From: Lumbricus rubellus
Taxonomy: Eukaryota; Annelida; Clitellata; Crassiclitellata; Lumbricidae
Length of the DNA: 64,000 nt
Assembly (NCBI GenBank): GCA_945859605.1
Contig: OX243811.1
Span: 54,090,113-54,154,112 of the forward strand
Reading direction: 5' to 3'
Both the position numbers and the translations under genes were made by a program. Below, piece by piece: positions 36,501 through 48,000 of the stretch. The notes under the pieces are model-generated. The model searched no databases. It worked only from the letters and a program-made list of their open reading frames with translations, and was not told where the DNA came from. Every line of letters begins with the position of its first letter. Position 1 is the first letter of the stretch.

Positions 36501-38989
36501 TTTATGCAGCACCTTTAAAACAGTCCCAAAGGAACACCAAACCATCTTAGACGATGTCACAGACTCACAGTGCGTTAATCCGAATCCAAATGAAGATGGA
36601 AAGACTTATATCAGCTGAGACGATCGAATTAATCGGATCAACAAAGTCTTCTTCTTAATCCTGACTATGTCTGATGACGTATTAAATCCTTGATAGTGCT
36701 GCAGATCATGCAGCCGATCAGACAAACGCATGATCAGAGGGACACAGCGACACACAAAGAAACGGATAGACAGAGGATAGACTGAGATTATAGTATTCAT
36801 GATGACGATGATGATGATGATGATGATGAGGAGGAGGAGGAGGAGGAGGGGAGGAGGAGGATGAAGATGAGGATGATGAGAATGATGAGGAGGAGGAGGA
36901 TGATGAGGACGATGATGATAATGATAATGAGGATGACAGTGATGTTGATTTATTTCCTGCCAATAGTTTCTCGTGACGATCGTTTATCTCGTCGTCATCG
37001 ATGGCGTTGGTCGTCGTCTGCTGCTGATGCTGGGTGCTGCTGCGATGATGCTCAGCCTCCTCATCCTCGCCATCCTCATTCGCATCCTCTTCCCAGACAG
37101 TCACATTGCCTCATCATGCGCAGAACTCAATTCACCTTTCCCATCTGCAAATACCACCACCATCATGGATGATTTTAAGCTGAGCACCATTTCCATGGCA
37201 CAGGAAGCCAGTGTAACTGGGATTGGATCTGGACTTGTGCCGTCCACTTCCACCAGCGTGACTACTTTGTCCGATTATGAGTTGGCTTCACCTGCTGCAA
37301 CCTGGGTGGCTCTCATTGCCGTCTTCTTCTATGTCGCCGGATATTCCATTGGCTTTGGACCAGGTACACACCACATAATAGCCTACTAGCGCATATATGC
37401 CATGCATGACATACATGCCGCACAAAAGCATTCTGCGACATACACACTTACACGCATAGGCCTACAGCCCTACACACATGCACAAATATACATGTGCATA
37501 CATATATGCAATACACATAAATTTACATTCTGTAGCTGTAAACAATTTCTGTTTGCCTCTGATTCACCAGCGAATAGATATATACATCCAATAGATCGAC
37601 GCTCAGCAAAAGTGGAGGTTATTATTATTGTTATTATTAGCAGTTATAAATATAACTATTGTTATATTTCTATGATGCCATTGTGTAATATTGTAAAATT
37701 CGTCAACGAATGGCACTTCAAATCTTAAGCTGCAGTTAGACCAGTTAGCTGAAGTCTCGTTTCACTCATTGATGTTTCATGAATGGACCGAGACTTCTGC
37801 CAACTGGTCTAAACATCAATTATTGATGTTGTAGGTACTTGGTTGGTGATGAGTGAGATATTTCCCTCATCCATCAAAGGTCGAGCAATTGCCTTTGCAA
37901 CTACACTCAACTGGGGAATGCAGTTGGTCATTTCGATTACATTCCTAGACGTCATCGGTAGGCAGTCCTCAGTCTACACTGTCTCCCATGCTCATTATTG
38001 CAGCCCATCAATAATATTGCAAGAGCTCTTGTACCTCTTTGTGTACTTGGCACCAAAGCAGGCCTACATGCACTCATACTTGTACTTGACAACAAAGTTT
38101 TTTGTATTTGTAGCTGTATACTTGACTCCATTGTATGTCAACTCATACTTATACTTTATGTCAAGCTGCTTGTACTCATAATGTGCGTTAAACTAAGTGC
38201 GGTACTTGTGACATCTCCGACATGAACCAGCATCGATTGTGTTAATAAAGAATAGACTAATAGTATTATAAAATTATATAGTCTTCTACATAATAATGAA
38301 ATGTGAAATATTATAACTTTAAATATTATTAAATATAATTTGTGATGTTATAAATTATGGATTATCATAGGCAAAAATACAAAGAATGTCCTTTGCATAA
38401 CTCTATACATAGTCCCCGTAAACATAATGATTAAGCAGCGCTGTTTGCGTGATAAAAGTTATGTATATATATATACACAATTATATATATAATTATGTAT
38501 GTATGTATGTATGTATGTATGTATGTGCACATGTTATAGCGCCCCTTCAAGCTCTCTACTCAGAGGCGCTCCCGATGCAGAGCGGACACTGCATCGGAGT
38601 TTCACGCCGAAGCGCTGAGCAATTGTAAGTGAAGGACTTGCCCAAGGTCCTTATGCGGTGAGGTGGATTCGAACCTCGGACCTTCCGGCTCCAAGGCAAC
38701 GACGCCACCACTATATATGCGCATAGCCTTAATAATAATTTTATGCATGATGTAAACGATATAGCCTGTATATTTAGTGGCTGTCGGTTCATCCACTCTA
38801 TTCACTGGCTACGGATGTGTCTGTGCTGTGTCGATCGTCTTCATCTACTTCTTCGTTCCAGAGACGAAAGGCAAATCACTCGAAGCCATCGCATCCCACC
38901 TCAAGCAACCACCGTGCAACTCTCATCACCGATGCTGCAGATTAAGGCGCTCTTCTTCATCATCGTCATCACCACATAGGGATAGATGA
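25582..38989 (+). CDS. SLC2A12: Class III facilitative sugar transporter, SLC2A12 (GLUT12)-like
   Basis: Twelve exons: 25582-25687, 29034-29150, 29656-29762, 30316-30399, 31110-31213, 32114-32222, 32374-32460, 33316-33405, 36156-36266, 36967-37363, 37835-37957 and 38778-38989. All phases fit and give about 548 residues, 12 predicted TM helices. Sugar-porter signatures in order: [15 protein letters not shown] (TM1), [60 protein letters not shown] (TM7), [27 protein letters not shown] (TM10), KGRA, LNWG and [13 protein letters not shown]. The long loop between TM9 and TM10 (exon 36967-37363, Ser/Thr-rich with an N-T-T site) is the class III trait shared by GLUT10/GLUT12. The product would move hexoses across plasma or endosomal membranes. 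The first in-frame ATG is 25582, leaving a short basic N-terminus; the same frame is open upstream to 25387 without an ATG, so an unseen 5' exon is possible. The C-terminus is Ser-rich. Confidence 0.93.
25991..27439 (+). mobile_element. Decayed mariner-type element with transposase remnants
   Basis: It starts cagggtggctcaataaa after TA and ends gagccaccctg before TA. The inner inverted repeats include 'gcaatatct.cgcaacc.attga'. Plus-strand remnants read [19 protein letters not shown], then [20 protein letters not shown], and near the end LIWDQLP-type wording. These match the usual transposase layout, with many stops. It lies in SLC2A12-like intron 1. Confidence 0.8.
27809..28080. mobile_element. 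MITE with cagtggcgg/ccgctactg ends
   Basis: The ends cagtggcggcgccagg and tctggaaccgctactg are inverted, with G-runs and C-runs just inside, the same style as 28682-29006 and 54292-54898. No clear target duplication. Confidence 0.5.
28682..29006. mobile_element. hAT-type MITE ending 27 bp before an exon
   Basis: The ends cagggtcggatccagg and tctggatctgccactg are inverted. The flanks gccaattc and gctgattc could be a decayed 8-bp target duplication. Non-coding. Confidence 0.6.
29155..29240 (+). repeat. CAT-rich microsatellite next to a splice donor
   Basis: Catcatcaa/cat units begin 4 bp after the donor of exon 29034-29150. Confidence 0.7.
29811..29955 (+). repeat. CGT/CCT/CAT trinucleotide repeats
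   Basis: Mixed trinucleotide runs (cgtcgt, cctcctcct, catcatcat) in an intron. The poly-amino-acid frames here are artefacts. Confidence 0.85.
30135..30254 (+). repeat. (GGAT)n/(GAAT)n tetranucleotide repeat
   Basis: About seven ggat units, then about seventeen gaat units. They directly follow a LINE-type tail (gggcactatataagtccat), so this is probably a LINE/SINE tail microsatellite. Confidence 0.9.
32550..32705. mobile_element. SINE/LINE tail copy sharing an 82-bp block with 35746
   Basis: The phrase tatagcgctccttcaagctt ... ggagcgctcccagtcc, then the block gggaaggtattttttctaca to gcaaaatgtttt, which recurs near-identically at 35746-35827. Confidence 0.5.
32929..33105 (+). repeat. 23-bp tandem repeat gattagaagtatatatttatgta
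   Basis: About seven units in the intron before exon 33316; the first copy is variant. Confidence 0.9.
33499..33564 (+). repeat. (TA)n microsatellite
   Basis: About 33 TA units directly left of the 2,048-bp transposon. Confidence 0.95.
33571..35618. mobile_element. 2,048-bp non-autonomous DNA transposon with 8-bp target duplication
   Basis: The ends tagtgtggcc and ggccaccctaa-type are inverted, and similarity continues about 80 bp inward (ctccacaaggctgcccttgt on the left, the inverted counterpart on the right). The exact 8-bp duplication atggtctc lies at 33563-33570 and 35619-35626, as for hAT or P-type elements. The interior is A/T-rich with no transposase; the phrase cgcagctatcatggc occurs twice, about 410 bp apart. 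Confidence 0.85.
36800..36950 (+). repeat. GAT/GGA trinucleotide-rich tract
   Basis: Gatgatgat and gaggaggag runs directly before the acceptor of exon 36967. The frames on both strands are repeat artefacts. Confidence 0.85.
38495..38526 (+). repeat. (GTAT)n microsatellite
   Basis: Tetranucleotide run at the 3' end of a reverse-orientation SINE. Confidence 0.85.
38530..38716 (-). mobile_element. tRNA-derived SINE
   Basis: On the minus strand the head tggtggcgtcgttgccttgg and ggttcgaatcc fit pol III A- and B-box patterns. The tail ends gaaggggcgctataaca, shared with the local LINE tails, so it probably borrows LINE machinery. Followed by the (GTAT)n run. Confidence 0.7.
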
Positions 38990-40030
38990 TGATTAACTGT
39001 CGAAAATTAATTATGTCATTTCAAAGTTTAATTTCGATATCAACACTGTAGATGTATTGCCCTTCTCGGACTCTCTCTTCCTCTGTTTGTCTATCACTAT
39101 CTCGCATCACTGGCTATCTTGCTAGGTAGCAATCTGCTAAATCCAACCCAGTCTGTCCATGCACTTTGTTCTTTGCTGAATGGAACTGGTTGATGGGTTT
39201 GACAGGACTTCAATGAATCTGAATTTTCTTCTTTTTATATGTTTTGAACTGGAATTATAAATTAATTTAGTAGGCCTATGGCAGGGTTGAAGGAATAATA
39301 AATTAATGGAGGGGTCAAAGCAGAGGAGTTCAGAGGAGTTAAAAGACTTCCATATGAGATATTCCTGATGACATCATCGAATGTGGACAGAGAAAAATTA
39401 GGAGAGGACATGAAAAGCTGGGTGAAATCTTTACGAAACTGATGATCGGATAAAGATAGTAGCCTATTTCATGACAATAGTCGATATGGGCGTTCTTAGA
39501 GACAGTTGTATTTAAAATACAGTGAAGTGTCAGTGTACAGTTATATTTTTACTTAGAATACTGATTTGAGTATCTTGTATTTGCATTTATTAAATTGATA
39601 AATACTTGTTTCAGTCTTGTTACAAAAGATCTAAAACCTTGAGACCAAGACTTTCATTGGTCTCAAGTGTCTGGTTCATCATAAAAAGCCTGAAATTGGA
39701 AACTAAGAAAACACGGATAGGGCCCAAACTAATAATTATTGGTAAATGACATATAGAGGCCTGACTTTGTCCAAGAAGTGGCAAGATTTTGTCGATTGAT
39801 AATGGTTGAAGAGGAGTGCACAATTGAAATTCAGGTGTAGGCCTATTATTCATGTGCCTACTTGAATATAAGAATGTAACAGTCATCAAAATGCGTCAAA
39901 ACTTTAGGCCCATCAAGAGGGAAGAGGCAAGAATCTTCTTGCTCTATAAAATTATAGGCCTAATGCATGGCCTACAATGCCCTGAGGTAGGCTACTTCAT
40001 TCCTCCATGCAGGGACTTAATTATGGACTA
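38990..40030. other. 3' flank of the sugar-transporter gene
   Basis: An AATAAA at 39297-39302 is a plausible polyadenylation signal about 310 bp after the stop. Otherwise nothing is recognised. Confidence 0.45.
39297..39302 (+). terminator. Polyadenylation signal candidate, SLC2A12-like gene
   Basis: Canonical AATAAA in the A/T-rich 3' flank. Confidence 0.45.
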
Positions 40031-40536
40031 TTATTAATTCAAGAATGAACATCTAGTGGGTCAGGCCTCGTCTTCAGGGTGTGAGACTGTGAGGCAAGAG
40101 AAATCGACACGCGCATGTCGTCCATTAGGCATACTGCCATGATACTGGTGACAGACGCGAAGCTACTTTTCTTTATCTGTCAACATTCAGCGCTATAACT
40201 TGGTCGCTTTTAGAGTAACTTTCTCTTCAAACCCTGCTGAAGACGAGGTCTGACAATTCCGGACTAGTTTTTAAACAATAGATAGCATTGCATAGCAATA
40301 AAATCCCTGAGGGATCATAAATACCTTGGGGAAAAAATAGACTTCATAAAATGAAATTGGCAGCTGCATCTCTTCTATCAGTGGTGACAGACGTGAAGCT
40401 TTCTTCCCTTTTCAACGTCTGTCAATTTGTATTCAACGCCACAACCTGGTCACTTTTAAAAGTAGGCCCTACTTTTGCCTCACACCCTGAAGACGAGGCC
40501 TGACCCACCAGACATTCATTCTTGAATTAATAATAA
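40031..40536. mobile_element. MITE with about 55-bp inverted ends and an internal duplication
   Basis: The end attaattcaagaatga...ggtcaggcctcgtcttcagg and its inverted copy at 40480-40536 differ at only a few positions. An internal block of about 120 bp (gtgacagacg.gaagc to gaagacgaggtctgac) occurs twice in direct order. Confidence 0.75.
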
Positions 40537-40554
40537 TCGTAATCGTAAACTCAA

Positions 40555-40640
40555 AATTTCTAAAGCGCCACTCGAAAGCCAAGCGCGGGGCACCAGCTTA
40601 TTCACGAGCGCTGAAGGGTTGTCCGAGAGAGTAGTCCGTG
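40555..40640 (-). mobile_element. LINE/SINE tail fragment
   Basis: The phrase aaatttctaaagcgccactc ... caccagcttattcacgagcg recurs at 55118-55181. Confidence 0.5.
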
Positions 40641-42062
40641 GTGGTCCGGGTAGAGTTATCATAGGATCAGAGAGGCTTCCATAGTTCATAAGTCTCTGGG
40701 GGAATGAAGTACCTCAGGGCAAAAAATAATAAGAATAGGCCTACAATTCAAAATGCCCTTCCGTTTAAAATAGATACTAGTTTCTTACTTACTTTCAGTT
40801 TTGCTCTGCTGACAAAACCGGAAGTTTCGCAAGCGATCAATATCTTGTTTACAATTTTCCACAAAGGAACTTAAAATAAATTACACTTCGAAAAAGGAGT
40901 TGCGATCTAATTTAGAAACATTCTTCTATCATTAAAATAAACAGTAATCGCTGGCCAGCCAGAATTCAGAGCTTCTCAGCAATGTCCGACGGGTATCTGC
41001 GTTTTCTCTCTGTTTACCTGTCAAATGGGTTTAAAACTATAAACGTTATAGGAAGAATAAACATACCTCACGAAATAATATACGAATAAGGGACACAAAC
41101 TATTTTCCTGTTGGGTAGATTGAATATCTGGACGGCAGTTTATGTAGAGAATTGCATTAATAGCGAAATGATGAGATAAAAAGCATATTAAAATGAAGGC
41201 GAAAGTTGAGGACTAAACGAAACGACTTACTTTTGCAATGACGCAATTAAACATGGTTGTCTAAATACCAAAAATAATATTAAACTGTATAATCTGTTTT
41301 CACAGTGTCAATTGCAATCTTTTCCTAATCTTTCTCTGGCCTAAAATCTTGCATTTTCTCTTGGTGTCGCCGCAATAGAAGCGCTCCTGAAAGGTTCTTG
41401 CCGAGAGAAGCGCCTTATAAACGGCGAAGCACAATACAGTGAATTAGGTTTGTTTAGTTAATTGAGTAACAAATCAGGTCTTTGGGATTCTGGACCAAGA
41501 AAGTTTCCTAGTTTAACATAATTCCAGCTGATGGTAAGAATATCTATCCAGTGAAAATGAACATTTCTGAATCAGTGATTTGGAATGGCTGCTTCATCTG
41601 CTTAACCCAGAAGATATGTAATTTTTTTCGTAATACTGGCGAATAAGTTCGGTTTATAGTAGTGTGCTAGGTTGTCCTTCATGCTTCTCTCCCAATATTC
41701 TCTTCAATCAGGCAAGGTGGTCTAGGTGCTCCAAGATGTTGATGGTATGGAGCAGACCTGCTGACCGGACCGGTTGAGGCTGGGCAGCATGATGCGAGAC
41801 AAACTCGGGCAGAGAGTGGCGTCGGCACCTACGGGCTGTCAGCCCATGGATATTGAAGAAGAAGAAGAAGCTAGAAATTTGGAGTTTATGATTTTCATTA
41901 ATAAATTTTATTTAATAGTATTACTTGTTGTAAAACAATTTACATACATATTTCTTCTATGAGGCAGCCATGTTACACCAGGTCTTATTTACCAAGTATA
42001 TAACCAGCAATTTGGGTGAAGACTGCATTGTGTAATGTTACGCATGTACAAAATATTTGTAG
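40641..42062. other. Intergenic region upstream of the BSDC1 exons
   Basis: Holds a LINE-type tail at 41385-41440 (gagagaagcgccttataaa) and a possible LINE 3' end with a (GAA)n tail at 41730-41875. The BSDC1 first exon and promoter must lie here but I could not identify them. Confidence 0.4.
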
Positions 42063-45000
42063 GGAAGAAAAAGGAGGTTGGTGGGACAGCTGGGTCAAGT
42101 CAGCCAAGGATAAGGTAACCTTATTTAATCCAAATCGGAAAACTTTTATCACATCATTGTGACAAGGTACAAGTATAAATTGGTAGCCGCTAAGTAAAAT
42201 TAACATATGGGCTTAAATCTATGCGATGAATCCAGTTGAAACTGTTAAAGACAGTCTGCACCCTTTTTAAAACATATGATGAAAATACTATTAAATGCAG
42301 GTAGAGAGAAGCATTTAGTTGTGATCTGAAGACTTATGTAGAATCTACTGAGCGAATGTGGCCCAGAAAGTGGTCATGACTTGCCCTGATAAATTGTACA
42401 CCCACATTGAGCTCATGTTCCTCTGATTCAACCTGCACAAATAGTTTAACTCTCTATGCTGAGCTTTTGGTCAACTTTCTTTGCCTTCATCTGCTCTTAG
42501 AAGTACCAGAATTACCATATGTCTGGAGCTGTGTTTACTTTTGCAGTTTATATGGTTTTCAATGCACATCTCTGTGACATCAGTGTCTTATCCAGATTTA
42601 AACAGTGTTATTTAAGTGATAGTTTACATTTTAGCTTTACTTTAACTGTCCAGTGTAGGTTTAGTTATATATAGTTTTTTTTCATCTCTTCAGTTTTATT
42701 TTCAGGTTTCTGAACTATTCAGGTTTTAATTTATTTTAATTTCCACGATTTGATTAAAATCAATTTTATCTTGCATTCTGTGTTCGTCTTAGTCGGTGAC
42801 TGCTTTTAACATGGTAAAGCGAGACTTGGTGGAATTCAGTTCAGTCATGCAGGAGGATACTGTCAAGGCTGCTGCTAAAGTTAAGGAGAAACTTTCTGTA
42901 AGTTGTCAAAGCGGTTTTTAGCAGATTTGACATTCAGTTTGAATTAACCGTAGGATGTAGCTTGTACAGGTTGTGCGTAAAGAACTTTTATTGGATGACA
43001 CCTTGGAAACTGAGAGATGCAGAGTTGTTGGTGGTATGTGTTATGGAAGGGTTGGTGAATTGTTTTAGTCTGATGTGGGAGGCTAAGGTTATTAAATAAT
43101 GTTTTAGTAGAATTGAGGCAGAGAACGGTTGGATATTAGGGTTACCACTTCCAACAGCTGATCAATGGAGGAAATGGTGCTCTAGGGGGAGAAGGATATG
43201 AAGTGTTGGGTGTTGTCTATTGAAGATGGTGGTATATTTATGGCAGGTACCCAGCTACCTATCATTCTTTTGTTGCATGTTAATTAATTATTATGTGAAC
43301 TAGAATTGGTTAAGCAGTCCCCTTATGTACCCACAAGGCCAATATAACTTTCAGTGCAGCATTGTGTTTAATTGGATGGTTCCAGGTTACACGGTGTGCA
43401 CTGTAGAACCTTAGTGCCACCCTTCAGGTGGATACCTGTAACCGTGTGGGCGATGGTCCTAAATGCTAGTACAGTTTTGTGTCGTTGATTTGCTGTTTGT
43501 AGCAAGAGAATGCAAATGCAGCCGGTGAGAAGGTGAAGCAGGGTATGAGTCATCTGTTAGATGGCATTTCCAAGGCACTCGTCATCGAACCAGATGACCA
43601 CTATCAGCCGGCTCACATTGTTGGTGGTGAAGCTATTGTCTTCGATCGTTCCAAGGTCAGCAAGTGGAAATCTATTGACTTCAGCATAATTGTTATTATT
43701 ATCGAGTTTTTACATAGCTCACCTTCAAAGTGATACACTCAGATGCTCTCCCAGTCCAACTATGGCTAACTAAATAAGGCAGTTTTTTTGCTCGAAAGGA
43801 GCATTGTGGTGTGACCTCTAGGTTCCAGGCGAAGCGTAACATTGAGCTCAGGTTCTAGTGTCAAATACTAATTCTGATTGTAGGCTTTGCGTCCATAGTA
43901 TTCACTGTGTTTTACAATGTCTGTAGCGATCCATTACATCTCATCAAAGCAAAATGAAAAATCCTTCTTATAACCAAATGGAAGTTTTACTCAGACTGAA
44001 ATCTGATGCATGGAGTACATTATTATAGACATGTTCTTAAAAAAATAGACAGATCAACGTTACACATCGTAGGCCTAGTGTGTCTTACTATTTAAAGTTG
44101 GTACTCACTGATTTACATGGATAAATGAGGCCTAATTATTCAACCACTGGCTTAAAACAAATGTTCCCTTTGACTTTTCTAATATAACAGATTAATGTGC
44201 ATGAGGAATTTGGAACGTTTCTTAAAAGACAGTTTGCTGCATGAAAAAATTTGTAAGTGCTCACGAAACCAGAACTGTACTGTGTGTTACGAATTGAGTC
44301 TTCTCATCGCCCAGTAGCGCAATGGATAATACGCTGGCGTAGAGTTCGAGAAGTAGTGAGTTCGAGCCCCGTTGGGCGGATTTGATTTGTAGGCTGCTAT
44401 TAGCGCCATGTAATTGCAAAGCTGTCTGCTCAGTTGGTAGAACCCTAACTTTAAGTTTAATTAAGATTACTGCATAACTTGTAAATGTAAAGCGCAGTGC
44501 GTCTTGCAGGCATTTCATTAAAGAAAAGATTATTTATTATTTTTATTTATTTAGCGTAAGACCTTTTGATGTTTTTTTTTTACATTATTAAGTAAATGTT
44601 TAACCTTTCAAATGCAACTGCTGTAGCCTTGCTGAAGTGCTGTATTCATTGTTGTAGGCGCGGCTGCATGCCGTACAGATTGACCCGTCGACCTACACAA
44701 CGGAGCCATCTAGCGAGAGATATCAGGAGTGGCTGTCGAAATCTAATCTCGATGCGATGAAAGGAGACATATCAGATCTCTTGGTTTCAAACGTTGAAGT
44801 TCGAGCGCTCTACACTCAACTGGTTCGTCGAAGTTTTCTATGTCTTACCTTCTTTATAGTTCTGCTGAATATAAGAACAAATACTAATGTTCAAGTAGAA
44901 TGTTTTCTGAGAAGTAGAAGAAACCTTTTTGCTTTTCATGCAAGTGACTTTTATTTATTTCCCGTATTTTTAATATTGATTTAATATTATTGGAGCCACT

Positions 45001-48000
45001 TACTATAAATATTTTCCTACCTTCTTTTGTACTAAAAAGTTCTAGGCATCCAGTTGTATGCATGATTTGCTTTTGCGTCGTTGTCTGCAGGTGCCAATCA
45101 CCGTGTCAAACATCGACTTCTGGAGACGGTATTACTTCAAGCGCCATCTGCTGGAGGAAGATGAGGCTCGGCGCCTTGAGTTGATGAAGCGAGCTGAAGA
45201 TGTGCATGAGCAGAAGGACCTTGGCTGGGACGAAGGTGTGTTTGCATTGCATGATGTATGCGTGTGTGAATACATGTGTAACTGTGTTTGCATTGCATGA
45301 TGTATGCGTGTGTGAATACATGTGTAACTGTGTTTGCATTGCATGATGTATGCGTGTGTGAATACATGTGTAACTGTGTTTGTATTTGTGTGTTTGCATT
45401 GCATGATGTATTGTACGCATGTGTGAATACATGTGTAATTATGTTTGTATTTGTGTGTTTGCATTGCATGATGTATTGTACGCATGTCTGAATACATGTG
45501 TAATTGTGTTTGTATTTGTGTGTTTGCATTGCATGATGTATTGTACGCATGTGTGAATACATGTGTAATTATGTTTGTATTTGTGTGTTTGCATTGCATG
45601 ATGTATTGTACGCATGTCTGAATACATGTGTAACTGTATTTGTATTTATGTGTATGCAATGCATGCATGATCTGGTGTATTAAGTAGCAGTTTTTAAGAA
45701 CTCAGAAAAGCGTTTTGACATGGCTATACAAAAGTATACATGTATTAAAGCTAGAAAGATGAAATTTATAAGATGAGTTGATGTTTGGTGTAGTATAACT
45801 TTCAGATCAATGCACAATTCTTGCAGTTCTGAGCTGACATGAAAGGCATTTTCTGCGTTGATTAAGAGTATGTGCTTAATGCGACAAACCGAACAGAAAC
45901 TGATGCTTGATATGTTGCATAAGTACTTGAGATTATTATCTGAATCTTGCTCTCTTACAACAAACTATCTACTACAGTCATGTATGTTGTATGTTGCTAC
46001 GTTATTTGTAATGTTTTTCAGACGACGATGAATGGTCCGAGGCTCGTGCACAAGCGGCCACATTAGAAACGAAGGAGACCCGACTGGCGGCGCCTACAAC
46101 TGCATCCGTGGTGGACAGCACAGAAGTGTCTGATGGTGCTTTGACATTGAACCCACAGAATTTAGTTCCAACAGACGACAGACTTATTAACGAGGAAGTG
46201 GACGAATCTGAGATCACGCCAACTGCTGATATGATCGTTGCAGAAACGAAACCTCTGACGATTCCAGAGTTGAACCTGGCGACGATGACGGTTGTTGAGG
46301 TGACTGCAATGCCGCCCACTGAACCGGAACCAACGCTGACGTCTGAGATTGAGACGTCATCAAGCGATTGCTCAGAGGAGATGACAGCAACGCCACCTAG
46401 TGATAACTCATTGGAAATCGTGGCAGCTGTGACGACGACGACAGCAGCAGACGTCCTGTCAATTGAGAGCGCACATTCCTCGGATCCAAGTCTCAGCGGA
46501 TGGTCTGGTCTCTCAGACGCGAAGAGCACCGAAGACGATTTGACGAAGGTGATGGCTCTCGAGAAGTTAGTTGTGAGTGATCCATTGCAGGGACGCAAGA
46601 CTCCGTCGGATGCCAGCAGTAACACAAAAGGTACGAAGTGCTAAGCATGTTTTGGGGGGGCAATTGAAAAGAACTTTTTTAAAACCGTTTGTTTCCAAGT
46701 CTGCTGTACTTGTGAGTTTCAACTAAATGCTGATTTAAGAAATCTATCTCATCTGCATTTAATTTAAACATGTTTGTTACATTTAAGATTAAAAAAGGAT
46801 ACAGTACAACCCATTAAGCTAACCCCAAGCCATTACGCATGTGATGTGTTTACGACTTCATTTACTTAGCCTCAGCTTATGATGGTCGGTGGCCTTAATA
46901 TCGCCTGATCTTACCATTGTCAGTGTAACCATAACTGAGTTGGCTAGGGGGCACAGGTAAGGCAGAAATCTCGAGACATATTACTACTCTGGCAGGGATC
47001 TGAACCCCCAACTTCATGGGTGATAGTCTAGCTTGCTAACCAGTGGATTGATGGTGGTGTCGATTAATTCAGACCTATTTCAGGTAGATACATATTTGTG
47101 TTTCGCAGATTATTAATAAAGTGACAGCGATTAGCATCTTGATTTGTTGAATCTTTTATGAACTGGATAAGCAAACCACATGCATCATTAGATTGCTGTA
47201 GGTTTTGATCATCATCGTTGTCATCGTCATCATCTTGTTTAACAAAACGTTAAACAGCCTGGGATGAGTTATGTTTATTGTAAGTATCCTACGAACGATG
47301 AGGAATTAATTCTTGACGTTTGATGTTGAATTCATTTCCTGTTGGATGTTGTAGAGAGTTTGGATGATGAATGGGAGAGAGACTTTGACGTTGAGGTGAC
47401 TGAGGAGGATATACAAGCCGCTCAGGATTCTCTCAAGAATGCTGATCTTAAGAGACCTGAGGGAGGAAGCGACGATGTAAGTTCATCATTCAGATAATTC
47501 TCTTTTCAACGCTACACCATTCATCATCTCAGCGGCCCCTGTGACTTGTTTAATTGGTGTCAGGACAATTCGGAGCCAGACAATTGTCCAGTTCTGAATT
47601 GTCCTCTTACCGATGTAGCTAATTGGGCCATGGCCCTTACTAACCTGCTGTTGCTTGTTTAGAATAGTTACTTATGTAATAGCCCTCTAAATTGGGGAGT
47701 TTGGCATTTGAAAATTATCTACCCCTTCGGTAGGAAGAATGCAACTTGAGCTCTAACATGGAAGACCATTGACCTGTTTTGGGGTTTGTTCAAGAGTAAT
47801 TTACCATTTTTGTTCATAGATATTTGATGATGCTTCAGATTACATATAATCATATATATATATATATATTATGTACATTCAGGTTTTTCATTTAAATGCA
47901 CTAATTGATTATCCAGTTTTATAAAGTTGACAGCCCAATAATTAGGCCATATCTCCAGGGTCAACATTGTGGAAAGACATGCTTTTAAAGAATGTCTTTG

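Noticed and set aside
36718..37104. Minus-strand frame with Ser, Pro and His runs
   Set aside because: Antisense of a GAT/GGA repeat and of sugar-transporter exon 36967-37363.
44308..44380. tRNA-Arg gene
   Set aside because: A- and B-box-like parts exist, but the anticodon stem and T stem do not pair properly; better explained as a SINE head.
45106..45668. Long minus-strand frames with repeated THVFTHAYIMQCK
   Set aside because: Frames of the intronic minisatellite after a BSDC1 exon, antisense to the gene.
46002..46625. 207-residue minus-strand frame
   Set aside because: Antisense shadow of the BSDC1 exon at 46022-46630, which joins in phase with conserved exons on the plus strand.
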